Source of the DNA: an uncultured Candidatus Melainabacteria bacterium
GTDB taxonomy: Bacteria; Cyanobacteriota; Vampirovibrionia; Gastranaerophilales; Gastranaerophilaceae
Reading direction: 5' to 3'
DNA: 13,757 bases
Assembly: GCA_934718085.1 (NCBI GenBank)
Contig: CAKUZL010000017.1
Location: 1 to 13,757, forward strand
Notes under the pieces: generated by a model
Databases searched by the model: none
The model's input: the letters and a program-made list of their open reading frames with translations, nothing else
Told to the model about the DNA's origin: nothing
Made by a program: the position numbers and the translations under genes
Shown here: positions 1-6,640 of the stretch, one piece after another
Position numbering within the stretch: the first letter of the stretch is position 1
Layout of the letters: each line of letters starts with the position of its first letter

Positions 1-122
1 GGTGTCGTCGGGGAACCTTTAAGCGGTTTTGAAGGGCGGCGGATGTTTTTAACGGGGTAATTTTCGCGTCACGAGTGTGTTTTCGGTTTGTTTGGACGAG
101 GGCGGTCAAAATTTTTGAGGTT

Positions 123-484
123 CCCTTTTTGTTGCGGGCGGTTTGATTTTAAAATGTTGCCGAAACCGTTTGTTGTTGCGGGTTTTCGGGTTTGTCGAAG
201 CCGCGTACGGATTTAACCTCCAAAACCTTTTGTCACGGGCGTTTTGAGATTTTGTCAAAATATGTTGACTCGTTTCAAGGTTCGGTAGCTCGGAGCCCTT
301 TTGTTGCGGGCGTTTCCCGATTGTGATTCATCCGGTTGCAATGATTTTGACTTTTTACGAAGGTTAAACCTTTTTTTGTTTTATCTCAAAGCACCGTTGA
401 AATCGAAGTTTTCGGGGGCGGTTTGTTTGACATTCGGGTTTTTCGGTCAGGTTTTGGCGGTGAAAAACCTTTTGCAACGGGGGA
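123..484 (+). repeat. Imperfect G/T-rich repeats (TTTTGTTGCGGGCG)
   Basis: A motif close to CCTTTTGTTGCGGGCGTTT recurs at about 123-140, 168-185, 226-241, 296-314 and, more diverged, 466-484. The copies at 123 and 296 differ mainly by one extra T. Spacing is irregular (roughly 45 to 170 bp), so this is not a simple tandem array. No function is apparent. It may be an old minisatellite or the remains of a repetitive coding sequence. Confidence 0.4.
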
Positions 485-563
485 TTTAGTTGAATATTTT
501 CGGGGACAAAACAAACAAATCTTTCCGAAACAACCCAAGTTTATCCGATGAACGGGAAAAGTG

Positions 564-591
564 AAATAGCCCACCCGAGCTATTTTTTTTT
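564..591 (+). terminator. Rho-independent terminator-like hairpin
   Basis: AAATAGCCC (564-572) pairs with GAGCTATTT (577-585) around a four-base ACCC loop, with one C-A mismatch, and a run of eight T (584-591) follows. The TGA of a short frame (490-564) ends exactly at the hairpin base. What it would terminate is unclear, because no convincing gene lies upstream in the window. Confidence 0.5.
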
Positions 592-1086
592 GCGGGAGTT
601 TTAGGGGGAGGAAAGCTCGGCGGTGCGAAAGTCTTTTGTGAAGGGGTTTTTGAGGAAATCGAGAATTTGACTTCCGGATTAAAACGTTACAAAAATTTAC
701 AACAAATTGAGATGAGCGGAAATGTAAACGAAGCCGAAAAACCTTCCGATTGTTGCATATACAGGCATTTTCCGCAATTAGAAGAGGATTAAAACAAACT
801 TAAAATATGCTTACAAAACTTAATGATTTAAATTAAAACCGAAAACTTTAACCGCAGATACCCGACGGTAAAATCGTTCAAAATAATACCGAAACCTTCC
901 AAATACGAAAACGTCCTTTGTATTGCGTAAATTCCGATTTACAATCGAAAGATTTTTGTCTTTTCCGAAAATTCCGCCCGGGTAGAAACTCCGGTGTCTA
1001 CATATCTGCTATATTTTGCAAAAAAAGAGCGAAAACTTGATTATTATCCGGGATTAAGAATAGTCGGGAGTATGAAAATAATATAA
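565..1086 (+). pseudogene. Possible decayed protein-coding frame
   Basis: One frame (codons starting at 565, 568 and so on) reads as plausible protein over about 520 bp but is interrupted by TAA at 790, 829 and 928 and ends in TAA at 1084. The part just before 790 contains LKRYKNLQQIEMSGN followed later by FPQLEE, which resembles the spacing of a leucine-rich repeat (L..L.NL...-S-N). The part after 928 reads KIFVFSENSARVETP and then YYPGLRIVGS. No start codon with a good ribosome binding site was found. AT-rich non-coding DNA can look like this by chance, so this is a weak call. Confidence 0.22.
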
Positions 1087-1246
1087 ATTTACTTCGATTT
1101 TCAAATTTTAGATTTTCTCGGTCGGGTAATATTTTAACTGCCTATCCGGGCTACTTTTGCACAAAATGCAATTTTTCGAACAAGAGTTTTGCAGCTTTAA
1201 AACTTGCAAATTGATTGAATTTGAGCCCTGTTACAATATGAGGGGA

Positions 1247-1534
1247 GCCGGAGGTGCTTGACGGTTTTGAAAAACCGGCCGTCGTGGTTTTTACACCTGC
1301 CGGGAAGTCAAGCGGTTTTTGAAAATGCAATTTTTATGTAATTTTCGAATGAGGTTAAGTCTCGCAATATGATTGAATTTCAACCTAATCAAAAATCGCA
1401 ATGGTGCCGGGGTTGCTTGACGGTTTTTGACAAATTGCAATTTCAGGAATCGGTAATTACCCCAAAAGCATTGATATTATTTTATTATAACCTTGTCGTA
1501 ATTTCCATCCCTGCCGGGAGTATTTGACGGTTTT
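1247..1534 (+). repeat. Three diverged copies of dispersed repeat head (GCCGGAGGTGCTTGACGG)
   Basis: Cores lie at 1247-1268 (GCCGGAGGTGCTTGACGG then TTTT), 1406-1427 (GCCGGGGTTGCTTGACGG then TTTT) and 1513-1534 (GCCGGGAGTATTTGACGG then TTTT). A further degraded version may lie at 1298-1320. The same core recurs at 3492, 7958 and 8158 and, inverted, at 3311-3334. A possible diverged tail of the full element, with GCCGAAGGG followed by GACGAAAC, lies at 1633-1664. Confidence 0.7.
1323..1432 (+). repeat. Extended repeat copy shared with 3411-3516
   Basis: The stretch ahead of the 1406 core, including GGTTAAGTCTCGCAATATGA (from 1353), is matched at 3440 with the same order of sub-blocks: GCAATTTTT, then GGTTAAGTCTC, then a partly conserved AATCAAAA, then the GCCGG-GCTTGAC core. 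Identity looks like roughly 75 to 80 percent over about 80 to 110 bp by eye. This shows that the mobile or amplified unit is longer than the core alone. Confidence 0.6.
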
Positions 1535-1725
1535 GAAAAAACAAGTGCCGGAATTTCCGACGGTATTGTAAAATGCAATTTTTATATAAAAATTTTGGTG
1601 TACAAATTTCCGATTTTCTGAAGCCGGGTATCAGCCGAAGGGATGATTTTTTTGGACGAAACATTTCGGCTCAAAGGCACGTATTTCGCGAGTTTCTATT
1701 ATTAAGAAAAATTAACTTTTAAGCC

Positions 1726-1739
1726 GGGTAATATTACCC
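1726..1739. other. Perfect 14-bp palindrome GGGTAATATTACCC
   Basis: GGGTAATATTACCC equals its own reverse complement. The overlapping sequence ATTACCC-ACCC-GGGCAAT (1733-1750) can form an alternative hairpin with the same ACCC loop as the terminator-like hairpin at 564. A related TCGGGTAATATT occurs near 1122. It could be a protein-binding site or just another repeat hairpin. It lies about 270 bp from the nearest start codon. Confidence 0.35.
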
Positions 1740-1931
1740 ACCCGGGCAATATGCAAAATATGTTTTCTCCGTTATTATTTGAACGTAAATGAGCCGTAGG
1801 GTTTTCATTATATCTGAATAAAACGATTACCGGGAAGATAAGAATAAGTAATTCTCCAAAAAATACCGATTGTGGAATTGAGAATGCCCCGAAGTAATGA
1901 ACAAAAGCGACCGATCTTTGCAAACCACGGT

Positions 1932-1967
1932 TTTAAGTGCAAAGACGACCGTACTTAAACAAAGACG
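1932..1967 (+). promoter_or_regulatory. Operator-like repeats upstream of the degenerate kinase gene
   Basis: CAAAGACG occurs twice, at 1940-1947 and 1960-1967, a 20-bp period, close to two helical turns. Interleaved with it is an inverted repeat, TTTAAGT (1932-1938) and ACTTAAA (1953-1959). The block ends 39 bp before the ATG at 2007, the right place for an operator or activator site. No clear -35/-10 pair was found. Confidence 0.3.
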
Positions 1968-2006
1968 CTAATCGCAACAATTTAATCGCAAAACGGAGAA
2001 AAATTA

Positions 2007-3080
2007 ATGAAAAATATTATAAAAAGCGAAAACGGAACGACGTCCGACACGTCGGGGACAGCAGGCACAACGGAACCTCGAACAACAAACGGTTTTCTTG
2101 ATGGTCACGTTTTTAAAAACAAAAATTTTCAATTGATAATTGACACAATTTCATCTTACATATCCGAAATAGCTGACGAAGAGATTATTATCACGAACGA
2201 CGAGTTTAAAGTCATTTATGCGAACGAAAAACTGGTTGAGCAAAAATCAGATCTTAAGGATTATTTCGGCGGAAGAATTCCCGAAAACGGTGAGATTATC
2301 AAAATAAACACCGTTTCGGGTAAAAAAGAAATCGAATTCAAAATAAAGAAAAATGTCGGCAAAAACGGCTATATGGTGCTTATTCGCGACTTTTCGGCTC
2401 GTCGCAAAACGGAAATATTGAAAGAAAGTTTTTGCGCATTTTTGAAGCATTGTATAAAACCTTCCGTTCTTTCGCAAAAACGCGCTCTTGAGTTTATGAT
2501 CGAGTTCGGAAACACGGAAGAATTGCTTCCCGACTTACTTAAAGCGAACAGCCAGCTGATTATGCTCGCCGAAAATTTGCTCGTGGAGTTTGGAAACGCA
2601 AGTACCTTTGTCCCGAATTTCAAAAGCTGCGAAACCGAAAAAATCGTTGAAAACAGTGTAAAAGAAATCAAAGATTTCGTAGATGACAGAAACCAAACCC
2701 TCGTCGTTGACGCGCAAAAATTCAACATCGTATGCGACGAAAAATACCTCAAAGATGCCGTAGTAAGCGTACTGCACCAAATCAGCAGTCGCTCGCAAAA
2801 CAATACCGAAATATTTCTCACTGTAAAACGTCACGCAAATTATTCACAAATAACGATTTCGGGCGAAATGCACTGTCCCGAACAACAAATTTTGGAAGAA
2901 ATGTACTTCATAAAGCACAATTACGACATTATTGCGGCAAACAGCGGATTGCTTGCCGCGAGACGAATAATCGAACTACACGGAGGTTCAATATGTGTCG
3001 AAACGACCCCGACGGGCGGCACGGTATTTGACCTTATTGTGCCGCAATTGAAAGAATTTCCCTCATCGGCAAAGGACTAA
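2007..3080 (+). CDS. Degenerate histidine kinase (PAS-like + HisKA-like + HATPase-like), probable pseudokinase
   Basis: A 357-aa soluble protein with the architecture of a cytoplasmic sensor kinase. Residues 1-35 are a Thr/Ser/Gly-rich, probably disordered N-terminus. Residues about 50-135 look like a PAS domain (IIITNDEFKVIYANEKL, then the closing strand GYMVLIRDFSARRKTE). Residues about 140-195 correspond to the dimerisation helix pair and 210-346 to the ATPase domain. The H-box keeps a histidine (H148) but reads KHCIKPSV instead of the usual HDLKTPL, so the acidic residue next to His is Cys. The N-box (249-261) has H257 and Q258 and lacks the Mg-binding Asn, the G1 box reads SGEM, and G2 has lost one glycine (NSGLLAARR, 312-320). 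The fold-level ending (ELHGG..., GGTVFDLIVP) is preserved. I infer loss of kinase activity with retention of a sensory or scaffold role. GGAG at 1995-1998 supports the ATG. Confidence 0.75.
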   Translation: MKNIIKSENGTTSDTSGTAGTTEPRTTNGFLDGHVFKNKNFQLIIDTISSYISEIADEEIIITNDEFKVIYANEKLVEQKSDLKDYFGGRIPENGEIIKINTVSGKKEIEFKIKKNVGKNGYMVLIRDFSARRKTEILKESFCAFLKHCIKPSVLSQKRALEFMIEFGNTEELLPDLLKANSQLIMLAENLLVEFGNASTFVPNFKSCETEKIVENSVKEIKDFVDDRNQTLVVDAQKFNIVCDEKYLKDAVVSVLHQISSRSQNNTEIFLTVKRHANYSQITISGEMHCPEQQILEEMYFIKHNYDIIAANSGLLAARRIIELHGGSICVETTPTGGTVFDLIVPQLKEFPSSAKD

Positions 3081-3084
3081 AGGA

Positions 3085-3261
3085 ATGGACATTAAATTAC
3101 ATTTTTGGTGGAAAATCTCCCTCGACAAACACGAAAAACCCGAAACCTGTAATCAAAATATTCCCGCAATAGGAATATTTTTTAAATTTATTCATCAAAC
3201 AACGGAAAAAATCAAAATCCCCGTTCTGTCTGTAATAAGACAAAACTTCGAGCGCCGATAA
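3085..3261 (+). CDS. Small ORF (58 aa) immediately downstream of the degenerate kinase
   Basis: ATG at 3085 lies four bases after the kinase stop codon. AAAGGA at 3071-3076 sits eight bases upstream, inside the end of the kinase gene, which is the arrangement of a translationally coupled partner. The 58-residue product begins MDIKLHFWWKISLDKHEK and has a short hydrophobic patch (IPAIGIFFKFI, 26-36), a mixed-charge C-terminus and no recognisable motif. It could be a small partner protein or the surviving 5' end of a decayed gene, since the region beyond is non-coding. The spacing and ribosome binding site are visible; any function is unknown. Confidence 0.35.
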   Translation: MDIKLHFWWKISLDKHEKPETCNQNIPAIGIFFKFIHQTTEKIKIPVLSVIRQNFERR

Positions 3262-3310
3262 AATGCTTGCATAAATCCGTTTGTATTCGACAAATAGCGG
3301 TAAAGATGTT

Positions 3311-3334
3311 TTAACCCGTCAAGTATCTCCGGCA
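3311..3334 (-). repeat. Inverted copy of dispersed repeat core
   Basis: Read on the minus strand this is GCCGGAGATACTTGACGGGT followed by TAAA, matching the + strand core GCCGGAGGTGCTTGACGGTTTT at most positions. It is the only copy in this orientation in the window. Confidence 0.5.
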
Positions 3335-3490
3335 GGGGCGGGAATTTTTAGCAAGACTTTTAGTCAATAATATCAAAGTTTTAGGGGTATTAAAAATTAA
3401 TTCTCCAAAATCGCAATTTTTTAAGCAATTTTTGTATAAGGTTAAGTCTCGCAATATGATTAAGTTTTAGCCCAATCAAAAACAAAAGGG

Positions 3491-3592
3491 CGCCGGAGGT
3501 GCTTGACAGTTTTTAGAATAAATTCAAAGACCCGGCGAAGGGTGCTTTGTGTTTTTTGAACGAAACGTTGGGGTGGAAACCCCAACCTACAG
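3491..3592 (+). repeat. Full-length dispersed repeat with terminal hairpin
   Basis: The head CGCCGGAGGTGCTTGACAG is followed by AATTCAAAGACCC, GCGAAGGGTG, GTTTTTTGAAC and the tail hairpin GTTGGGGTGGAAACCCCAAC (3567-3586; eight perfect base pairs, GGAA loop), then CTACA. The same blocks in the same order occur at 7957-8057 and 8157-8257. Read on the other strand the tail is TGTAGGTTGGGGT..., which resembles short palindromic intergenic repeats that I recall from cyanobacteria and other phyla. No protein is encoded. It is likely a non-autonomous, REP- or MITE-like element. Confidence 0.7.
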
Positions 3593-3732
3593 TGATTTTC
3601 AGTTTACGCTAAAACGCACGGTTTCGTTTACCGGCAACATGCCCCACCCGCAAGAAACACCCGGGTGGCACCCACGGGTATTTACATTAATCTGACTAGA
3701 AAGATTCGTCAAACACCACCTGATTGAGCATT

Positions 3733-3754
3733 GCAGGTCGGGGTCTGCCCGACG
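3733..3754 (-). repeat. REP-like hairpin (GTCGGG-GTCTG-CCCGAC)
   Basis: GTCGGG (3737-3742) pairs perfectly with CCCGAC (3748-3753) around GTCTG, preceded by TGCAG. It lies downstream of the minus-strand 155-aa gene, but no T-run follows on either strand. Its TGCAGGTCGGG start parallels the TGTAGGTTGGG start of the other hairpin family, and a degenerate copy lies at 13193-13213. Confidence 0.5.
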
Positions 3755-3832
3755 ATTTTCGGAAAAGACGAAAAACGCGCCACTTCTCGACAAAATCACG
3801 GCAAAGTGAAATCATTCGGCGGCAGTAACGGA

Positions 3833-4300
3833 TTATTGGTTGTAGGTTGAAATTATGTCGAAATATTTTTCGAGCGCCAAATATCCGTTAAACATATCGC
3901 TTGTGATTTTCGAGTGTTTCGACGCAAAAATAAATTTCAACTCTTTCGCTCTGATGGTAAGCAATTCGTCGGATTCGAGGCGCAGAGTTCTGTTGACCGA
4001 AAACGACCAGGTTTTAAGGAAATTGAGTTCTTCGTTGATTTGTTTGATGGTGGAGAACTCGAGGCGGTTGAAGTCGTATTTTTCGAGGAGGACGCGTTCT
4101 TTGCGGGAGAGCTGTCCTTGAATGACGGGGAATCCGTAAACTTTTCTGAAGAACACGAAATTATCGGCGATACGCCTGTGAGAAGCGGGGATTTCGCTTC
4201 TTGCAATCATCGCCGAGACGCTGAGTGCGCTGAGTTCGTCGTTATCCGTAAAATCGAACGATCTTGATGTTTCGTTAATGAGTTGTCTGCTTAAAACCAT
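3833..4300 (-). CDS. Unrecognised 155-aa protein, predicted helical and soluble
   Basis: I do not recognise this family. The product starts MVLSRQLINETSRSFDF, has no signal peptide or membrane segment, and is rich in Leu, Glu, Lys, Arg and Phe with helix-compatible periodicity. Notable segments are SHRRIADNFVFFRKVYGFP (40-58), QLSRKERVLLEKYDFNRLEF (63-82) and INEELNFLKTWSFSVNR (88-104). The length and regular coding character argue for a real gene. The ribosome binding site is weak (AAAGG about 13 bases upstream), but a promoter at 4324-4352 points at this start. It lies 101 bp downstream of the MFS gene on the same strand and could be read both from its own promoter and by read-through. Its role is unknown. 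Confidence 0.65.
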   Translation of the reverse strand: MVLSRQLINETSRSFDFTDNDELSALSVSAMIARSEIPASHRRIADNFVFFRKVYGFPVIQGQLSRKERVLLEKYDFNRLEFSTIKQINEELNFLKTWSFSVNRTLRLESDELLTIRAKELKFIFASKHSKITSDMFNGYLALEKYFDIISTYNQ

Positions 4301-4323
4301 TCTTATACCATGCCTTTGACCTC

Positions 4324-4383
4324 ATGATAAATTAATCGGATGATTTTGTCACCGAAAATTTACAATATTTGTACAAAAGTTAA
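4324..4383 (-). promoter_or_regulatory. Promoter and upstream motif for the 155-aa gene
   Basis: On the minus strand GTGACA (4347-4352) and TATCAT (4324-4329) are separated by 17 bp, a reasonable -35/-10 pair. Upstream lies TTAACTTTTGTA (4372-4383), whose 5' end is 83 bp before the start codon. The identical 12-mer sits 83 bp before the start of the small minus-strand gene at 13496-13663. Confidence 0.45.
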
Positions 4384-4401
4384 CAATTCGCAAAAGGCGT
4401 G

Positions 4402-5589
4402 TTATTCTTTAATTTCGGCGGTCAAGTCTTCGGGAAGGAGTTTAATTCTGTGACCGAACAGGAACGGAATGCAGGTTAGTGCGACGAGGGCATGCAAAAT
4501 TCCGAATTTTTGGGCGAACATGCCTAAAATCGGGAGGATTACGCCGATGATGCCCCAGCTGAATCCGCCTACGACGCCGGAAATCAGGTTTTTGTATTCG
4601 GGGAGAAGTTTTTGAGAGACCGTGACGTTGACGGGAACGGTCAAAAACGCCAGAAAACCAATCAAAGTAAAGCAAATGTACCCCGGAACGGGCGAATATT
4701 TTTGAGTAAACATGAAAATCAGAGCGAGGGGTAAAACCGTCAGAAAGGACAGATAATACAAGGGTTTTGTGCCGATTTTTTTCTCGATGTAAGGCGACAA
4801 AATCATGCCCGCTGTCGACGCCGCCAAAAATACAAACGACAAAGTTCCGATGGTCGAGGCGGAGCAACCGATTTGCTTCCAGTAAAACGGTAAAATCATC
4901 GAAAACGACGACACAATGAGTGATTTCAGGATTGACGCTTCAATGAGAATTTTTATGATTTTGTGAGAAAAAATATCTTTAATGCAGCGTAAAACCGAGA
5001 CTTTCGGCTTTTCTTCGGTTTTTTTCGAAGAAATTTTCGGAACGAACGGGAACATCGTGAACGCGAAGAGGGTTCCGAAAACCGCCGTAAACATAAGGGA
5101 ATGAGCTCCGAAAAGGTCATAGAGTTTAGTGGAAATCAGTGCACCGGTGCCGTATCCGACTGTTCCGAGGCTCAAAAACCAAGCTATATTTTTCTTTGCG
5201 GCGTTTTCGTTTTCGGAAAACACGGGAACGAGCCCCGTTGCCTGCGGATGGAAAAATCCGACCCCGATTTCGCCGATGACGATAATCAGCGCAAGTTCAA
5301 CGAAATTGCGGGCGAAGCCCATTGCGGGAATAAAAATCGAACCGATTAAAATTCCCCAAAAAATGAAAAATCTTTTTGTGAGTTTATCCGCAAAAAATCC
5401 GAAAACAGGCTGCAAAAGGTACGAAGTGAGGTTTGCGATACTGATGACGAGCATGGCCTTTGCAAGCGGAATAGAGATTTCCGCCGCAATGAACGGCAAC
5501 ATCGGCGCGATAAAGCCCGGGTAATTGTCGATGACCAAATGAGCCGCCATCAACCAATAAACGGCACTTTTTCCGTTCGGAAGCCTCAA
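4402..5589 (-). CDS. MFS transporter of the fosmidomycin-resistance (Fsr) type
   Basis: A 395-aa integral membrane protein with about twelve hydrophobic segments and a cytoplasmic loop near 185-205 (SSKKTEEKPK), as in major facilitator permeases. Family features are H17 and D21 in the first helix (AAHLVIDNYPGFIAPMLPF), the loop motif GFFADKLTKR (64-73) after helix 2, and GEIGVGFFHPQA (106-117), which corresponds to the FHPxxA signature of Fsr-like exporters. The likely role is proton-driven export of a small compound; the substrate cannot be read from sequence. The start is TTG at 5589, overlapping the upstream stop codon as TTGA, with GGAGG about 11 bases before it. An internal ATG (residue 14) is possible but would begin only three residues before H17. 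It is translationally coupled to the AICARFT-like gene, so the two products probably act in a related context. Confidence 0.85.
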   Translation of the reverse strand: MRLPNGKSAVYWLMAAHLVIDNYPGFIAPMLPFIAAEISIPLAKAMLVISIANLTSYLLQPVFGFFADKLTKRFFIFWGILIGSIFIPAMGFARNFVELALIIVIGEIGVGFFHPQATGLVPVFSENENAAKKNIAWFLSLGTVGYGTGALISTKLYDLFGAHSLMFTAVFGTLFAFTMFPFVPKISSKKTEEKPKVSVLRCIKDIFSHKIIKILIEASILKSLIVSSFSMILPFYWKQIGCSASTIGTLSFVFLAASTAGMILSPYIEKKIGTKPLYYLSFLTVLPLALIFMFTQKYSPVPGYICFTLIGFLAFLTVPVNVTVSQKLLPEYKNLISGVVGGFSWGIIGVILPILGMFAQKFGILHALVALTCIPFLFGHRIKLLPEDLTAEIKE

Positions 5590-6542
5590 TGTTTAAGAAC
5601 CCTCCGTCCCGTAGTGATGACGACCGTTTCGAACTTGTCCGCAAGCTTAACGAGCTCGGGGTTCGCCGCGTCGGGAACTATCAAGCCCGCTATTCTGCCC
5701 TGGACAGCCGCATTTATGTTGTTTTTCGATGATAAAGTTCCGTCAATCGCGAGAACGGCGTCTTTTGTCTGCTCACAACCCTTGTCGAGTGCGTTTTCGA
5801 CCGCTTCTACCGCGTTTGTGAACCCTTGCGCAATCGCGACCGTCTTGAAGTCTTTCGCAATTACCGCCGCGTTGGAACGCGCATGGCGAACGATTTTTTG
5901 CGCAAAAATCATATCTTCGACCATCTCGACCGAAGGTTTTTTCTTCGAAACGACCTTAAACGAGTCTTTATCGAGTTCGGGCGACTTTGCCTCGGCAACA
6001 AGAATTCCGAAAGGAGTAACCTTGATTTCGGTGTCCAAAAACCGCTTATAATGCGCCAAGGGGGTATTTATTTTAATAATTCGAAGTTCTTCGGACTTTT
6101 CGAGAACCTTGAGCGCGTCCTCGGAAAAATCGGGAGCAACGACCGTGTCAAAGCACAAAGCGACAATTTTCCGCGCAATCGTGACGTCAACTTTTTGCGA
6201 AAACGACGCGACCGCCCCGAATGTTCCCAACGGATCACAGTCCAAAGCCTTTTCGAACGCTTCGTTCGGCGATTTTCCGAGCGCAACCGCGCAAGGCATG
6301 ACGTGCTTTACCAAAACAACCGCGTTTACGTCGAAAAACTCCGCCGTTATTGCCGTTGCAAGGTTTATGTCCGCAAAATTGTTGTACGAAAGTGCACCCT
6401 GAAACATTACTTCATAATCCAAAGTGTCCGAACCGTACAAAGCCGCCTTCTGAGCAGGATTTTCGCCGTATTTTAATTCGGTTTTAAATTTCTTTAATCC
6501 CTCGAAAATTTTTTCGAGCCCCTCAAATCGGTTATTTTCCAC
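5586..6542 (-). CDS. Stand-alone AICAR transformylase-like domain (PurH C-terminal half)
   Basis: The 318 aa align with the formyltransferase half of bifunctional PurH, which transfers a formyl group from 10-formyl-THF to AICAR late in purine synthesis. Matching blocks in order are LKYGENPAQKAALYG (23-37), FQGALSYNNFADINLA (47-62), VLVKHVMPCAVALG (76-89, keeping the catalytic K79-H80 pair), DPLGTFGAVASF (103-114), ARSNAAVIAK (221-230) and a C-terminus ending TTGRRVLKH. The roughly 200-residue IMP cyclohydrolase domain is absent, with no sign of it upstream. Two conserved motifs are altered: the GAGQMSR segment reads IAQGFTNA (237-244) and the SDAFFPF segment reads AIDGTLSS (265-272). It may be a divergent transformylase working with a separate cyclohydrolase, or a paralogue with changed specificity. 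The start is GTG, with AGGGGA six bases upstream. Confidence 0.75.
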   Translation of the reverse strand: MENNRFEGLEKIFEGLKKFKTELKYGENPAQKAALYGSDTLDYEVMFQGALSYNNFADINLATAITAEFFDVNAVVLVKHVMPCAVALGKSPNEAFEKALDCDPLGTFGAVASFSQKVDVTIARKIVALCFDTVVAPDFSEDALKVLEKSEELRIIKINTPLAHYKRFLDTEIKVTPFGILVAEAKSPELDKDSFKVVSKKKPSVEMVEDMIFAQKIVRHARSNAAVIAKDFKTVAIAQGFTNAVEAVENALDKGCEQTKDAVLAIDGTLSSKNNINAAVQGRIAGLIVPDAANPELVKLADKFETVVITTGRRVLKH

Positions 6543-6640
6543 AGTATTTCCCCTTTTTAATAAAAGAATACCACAAAAATCAAAATGCGCGCAATGATTT
6601 TTCGCAAAAATGTGCTATAATCGGAAGAAAGGAAGCGATT
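6543..6640. promoter_or_regulatory. Divergent promoter region between the AICARFT-like gene and the histidine kinase gene
   Basis: For the rightward gene, TATAAT (6616-6621) is preceded by TGC, giving a perfect extended -10 (TGCTATAAT), with no strong -35, and AAAGGA (6628-6633) lies seven bases before ATG 6641. The 5' leader must therefore be very short. For the leftward operon, TGGTATTCT on the minus strand (TATTCT at 6565-6570) is also an extended -10, with a possible TTGCGC -35 about 18 bp further up and AGGGGA (6549-6554) before GTG 6542. Confidence 0.6.

Larger units (their letters stand above)
1..2006. other. Long region without a convincing gene
   Basis: All six frames are broken repeatedly and no ORF has both a start with a Shine-Dalgarno sequence and protein-like composition. 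The first 500 bases are rich in G and T on the + strand (by hand count, 41 of 60 bases in both 1-60 and 421-480) and contain imperfect repeats of TTTTGTTGCGGGCG. A hairpin followed by eight T lies at 564-591. One frame from 565 to 1086 reads as protein-like but has internal TAA codons. From 1247 onward there are several copies of a dispersed repeat. The last 100 bases form the leader of the gene at 2007. This looks like a decayed or repeat-colonised intergenic region. Confidence 0.6.
3262..3832. other. Intergenic region with repeats, no gene
   Basis: No frame here has a supported start. The stretch carries an inverted copy of the dispersed repeat core (3311-3334), a full-length forward copy ending in a hairpin (3491-3592) and a second hairpin of the TGCAGGTCGGG type (3733-3754). 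The minus-strand reading at 3599-3799 has a GTG start without a ribosome binding site and runs through the hairpins, so I did not call it. Confidence 0.6.

Noticed and set aside
301..489. 62-codon + strand frame in the G/T-rich region
   Set aside because: It begins with TTG inside the TTGTTGCGGGCG repeat and has no ribosome binding site; low A content makes stops rare here.
1247..1534. CRISPR array
   Set aside because: The repeats are diverged, irregularly spaced, occur in both orientations and have no uniform spacers; no cas genes are present.
1702..1923. 73-codon minus-strand frame with a hydrophobic segment
   Set aside because: It has a TTG start without a ribosome binding site, overlaps the leader repeats of the gene at 2007, and its C-terminus runs through the palindrome at 1726-1739.
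3599..3799. 66-codon minus-strand frame in the repeat-rich intergenic region
   Set aside because: It has a GTG start without a ribosome binding site, and much of the reading is translation of the TGCAGGTCGGG hairpin and neighbouring repeats.
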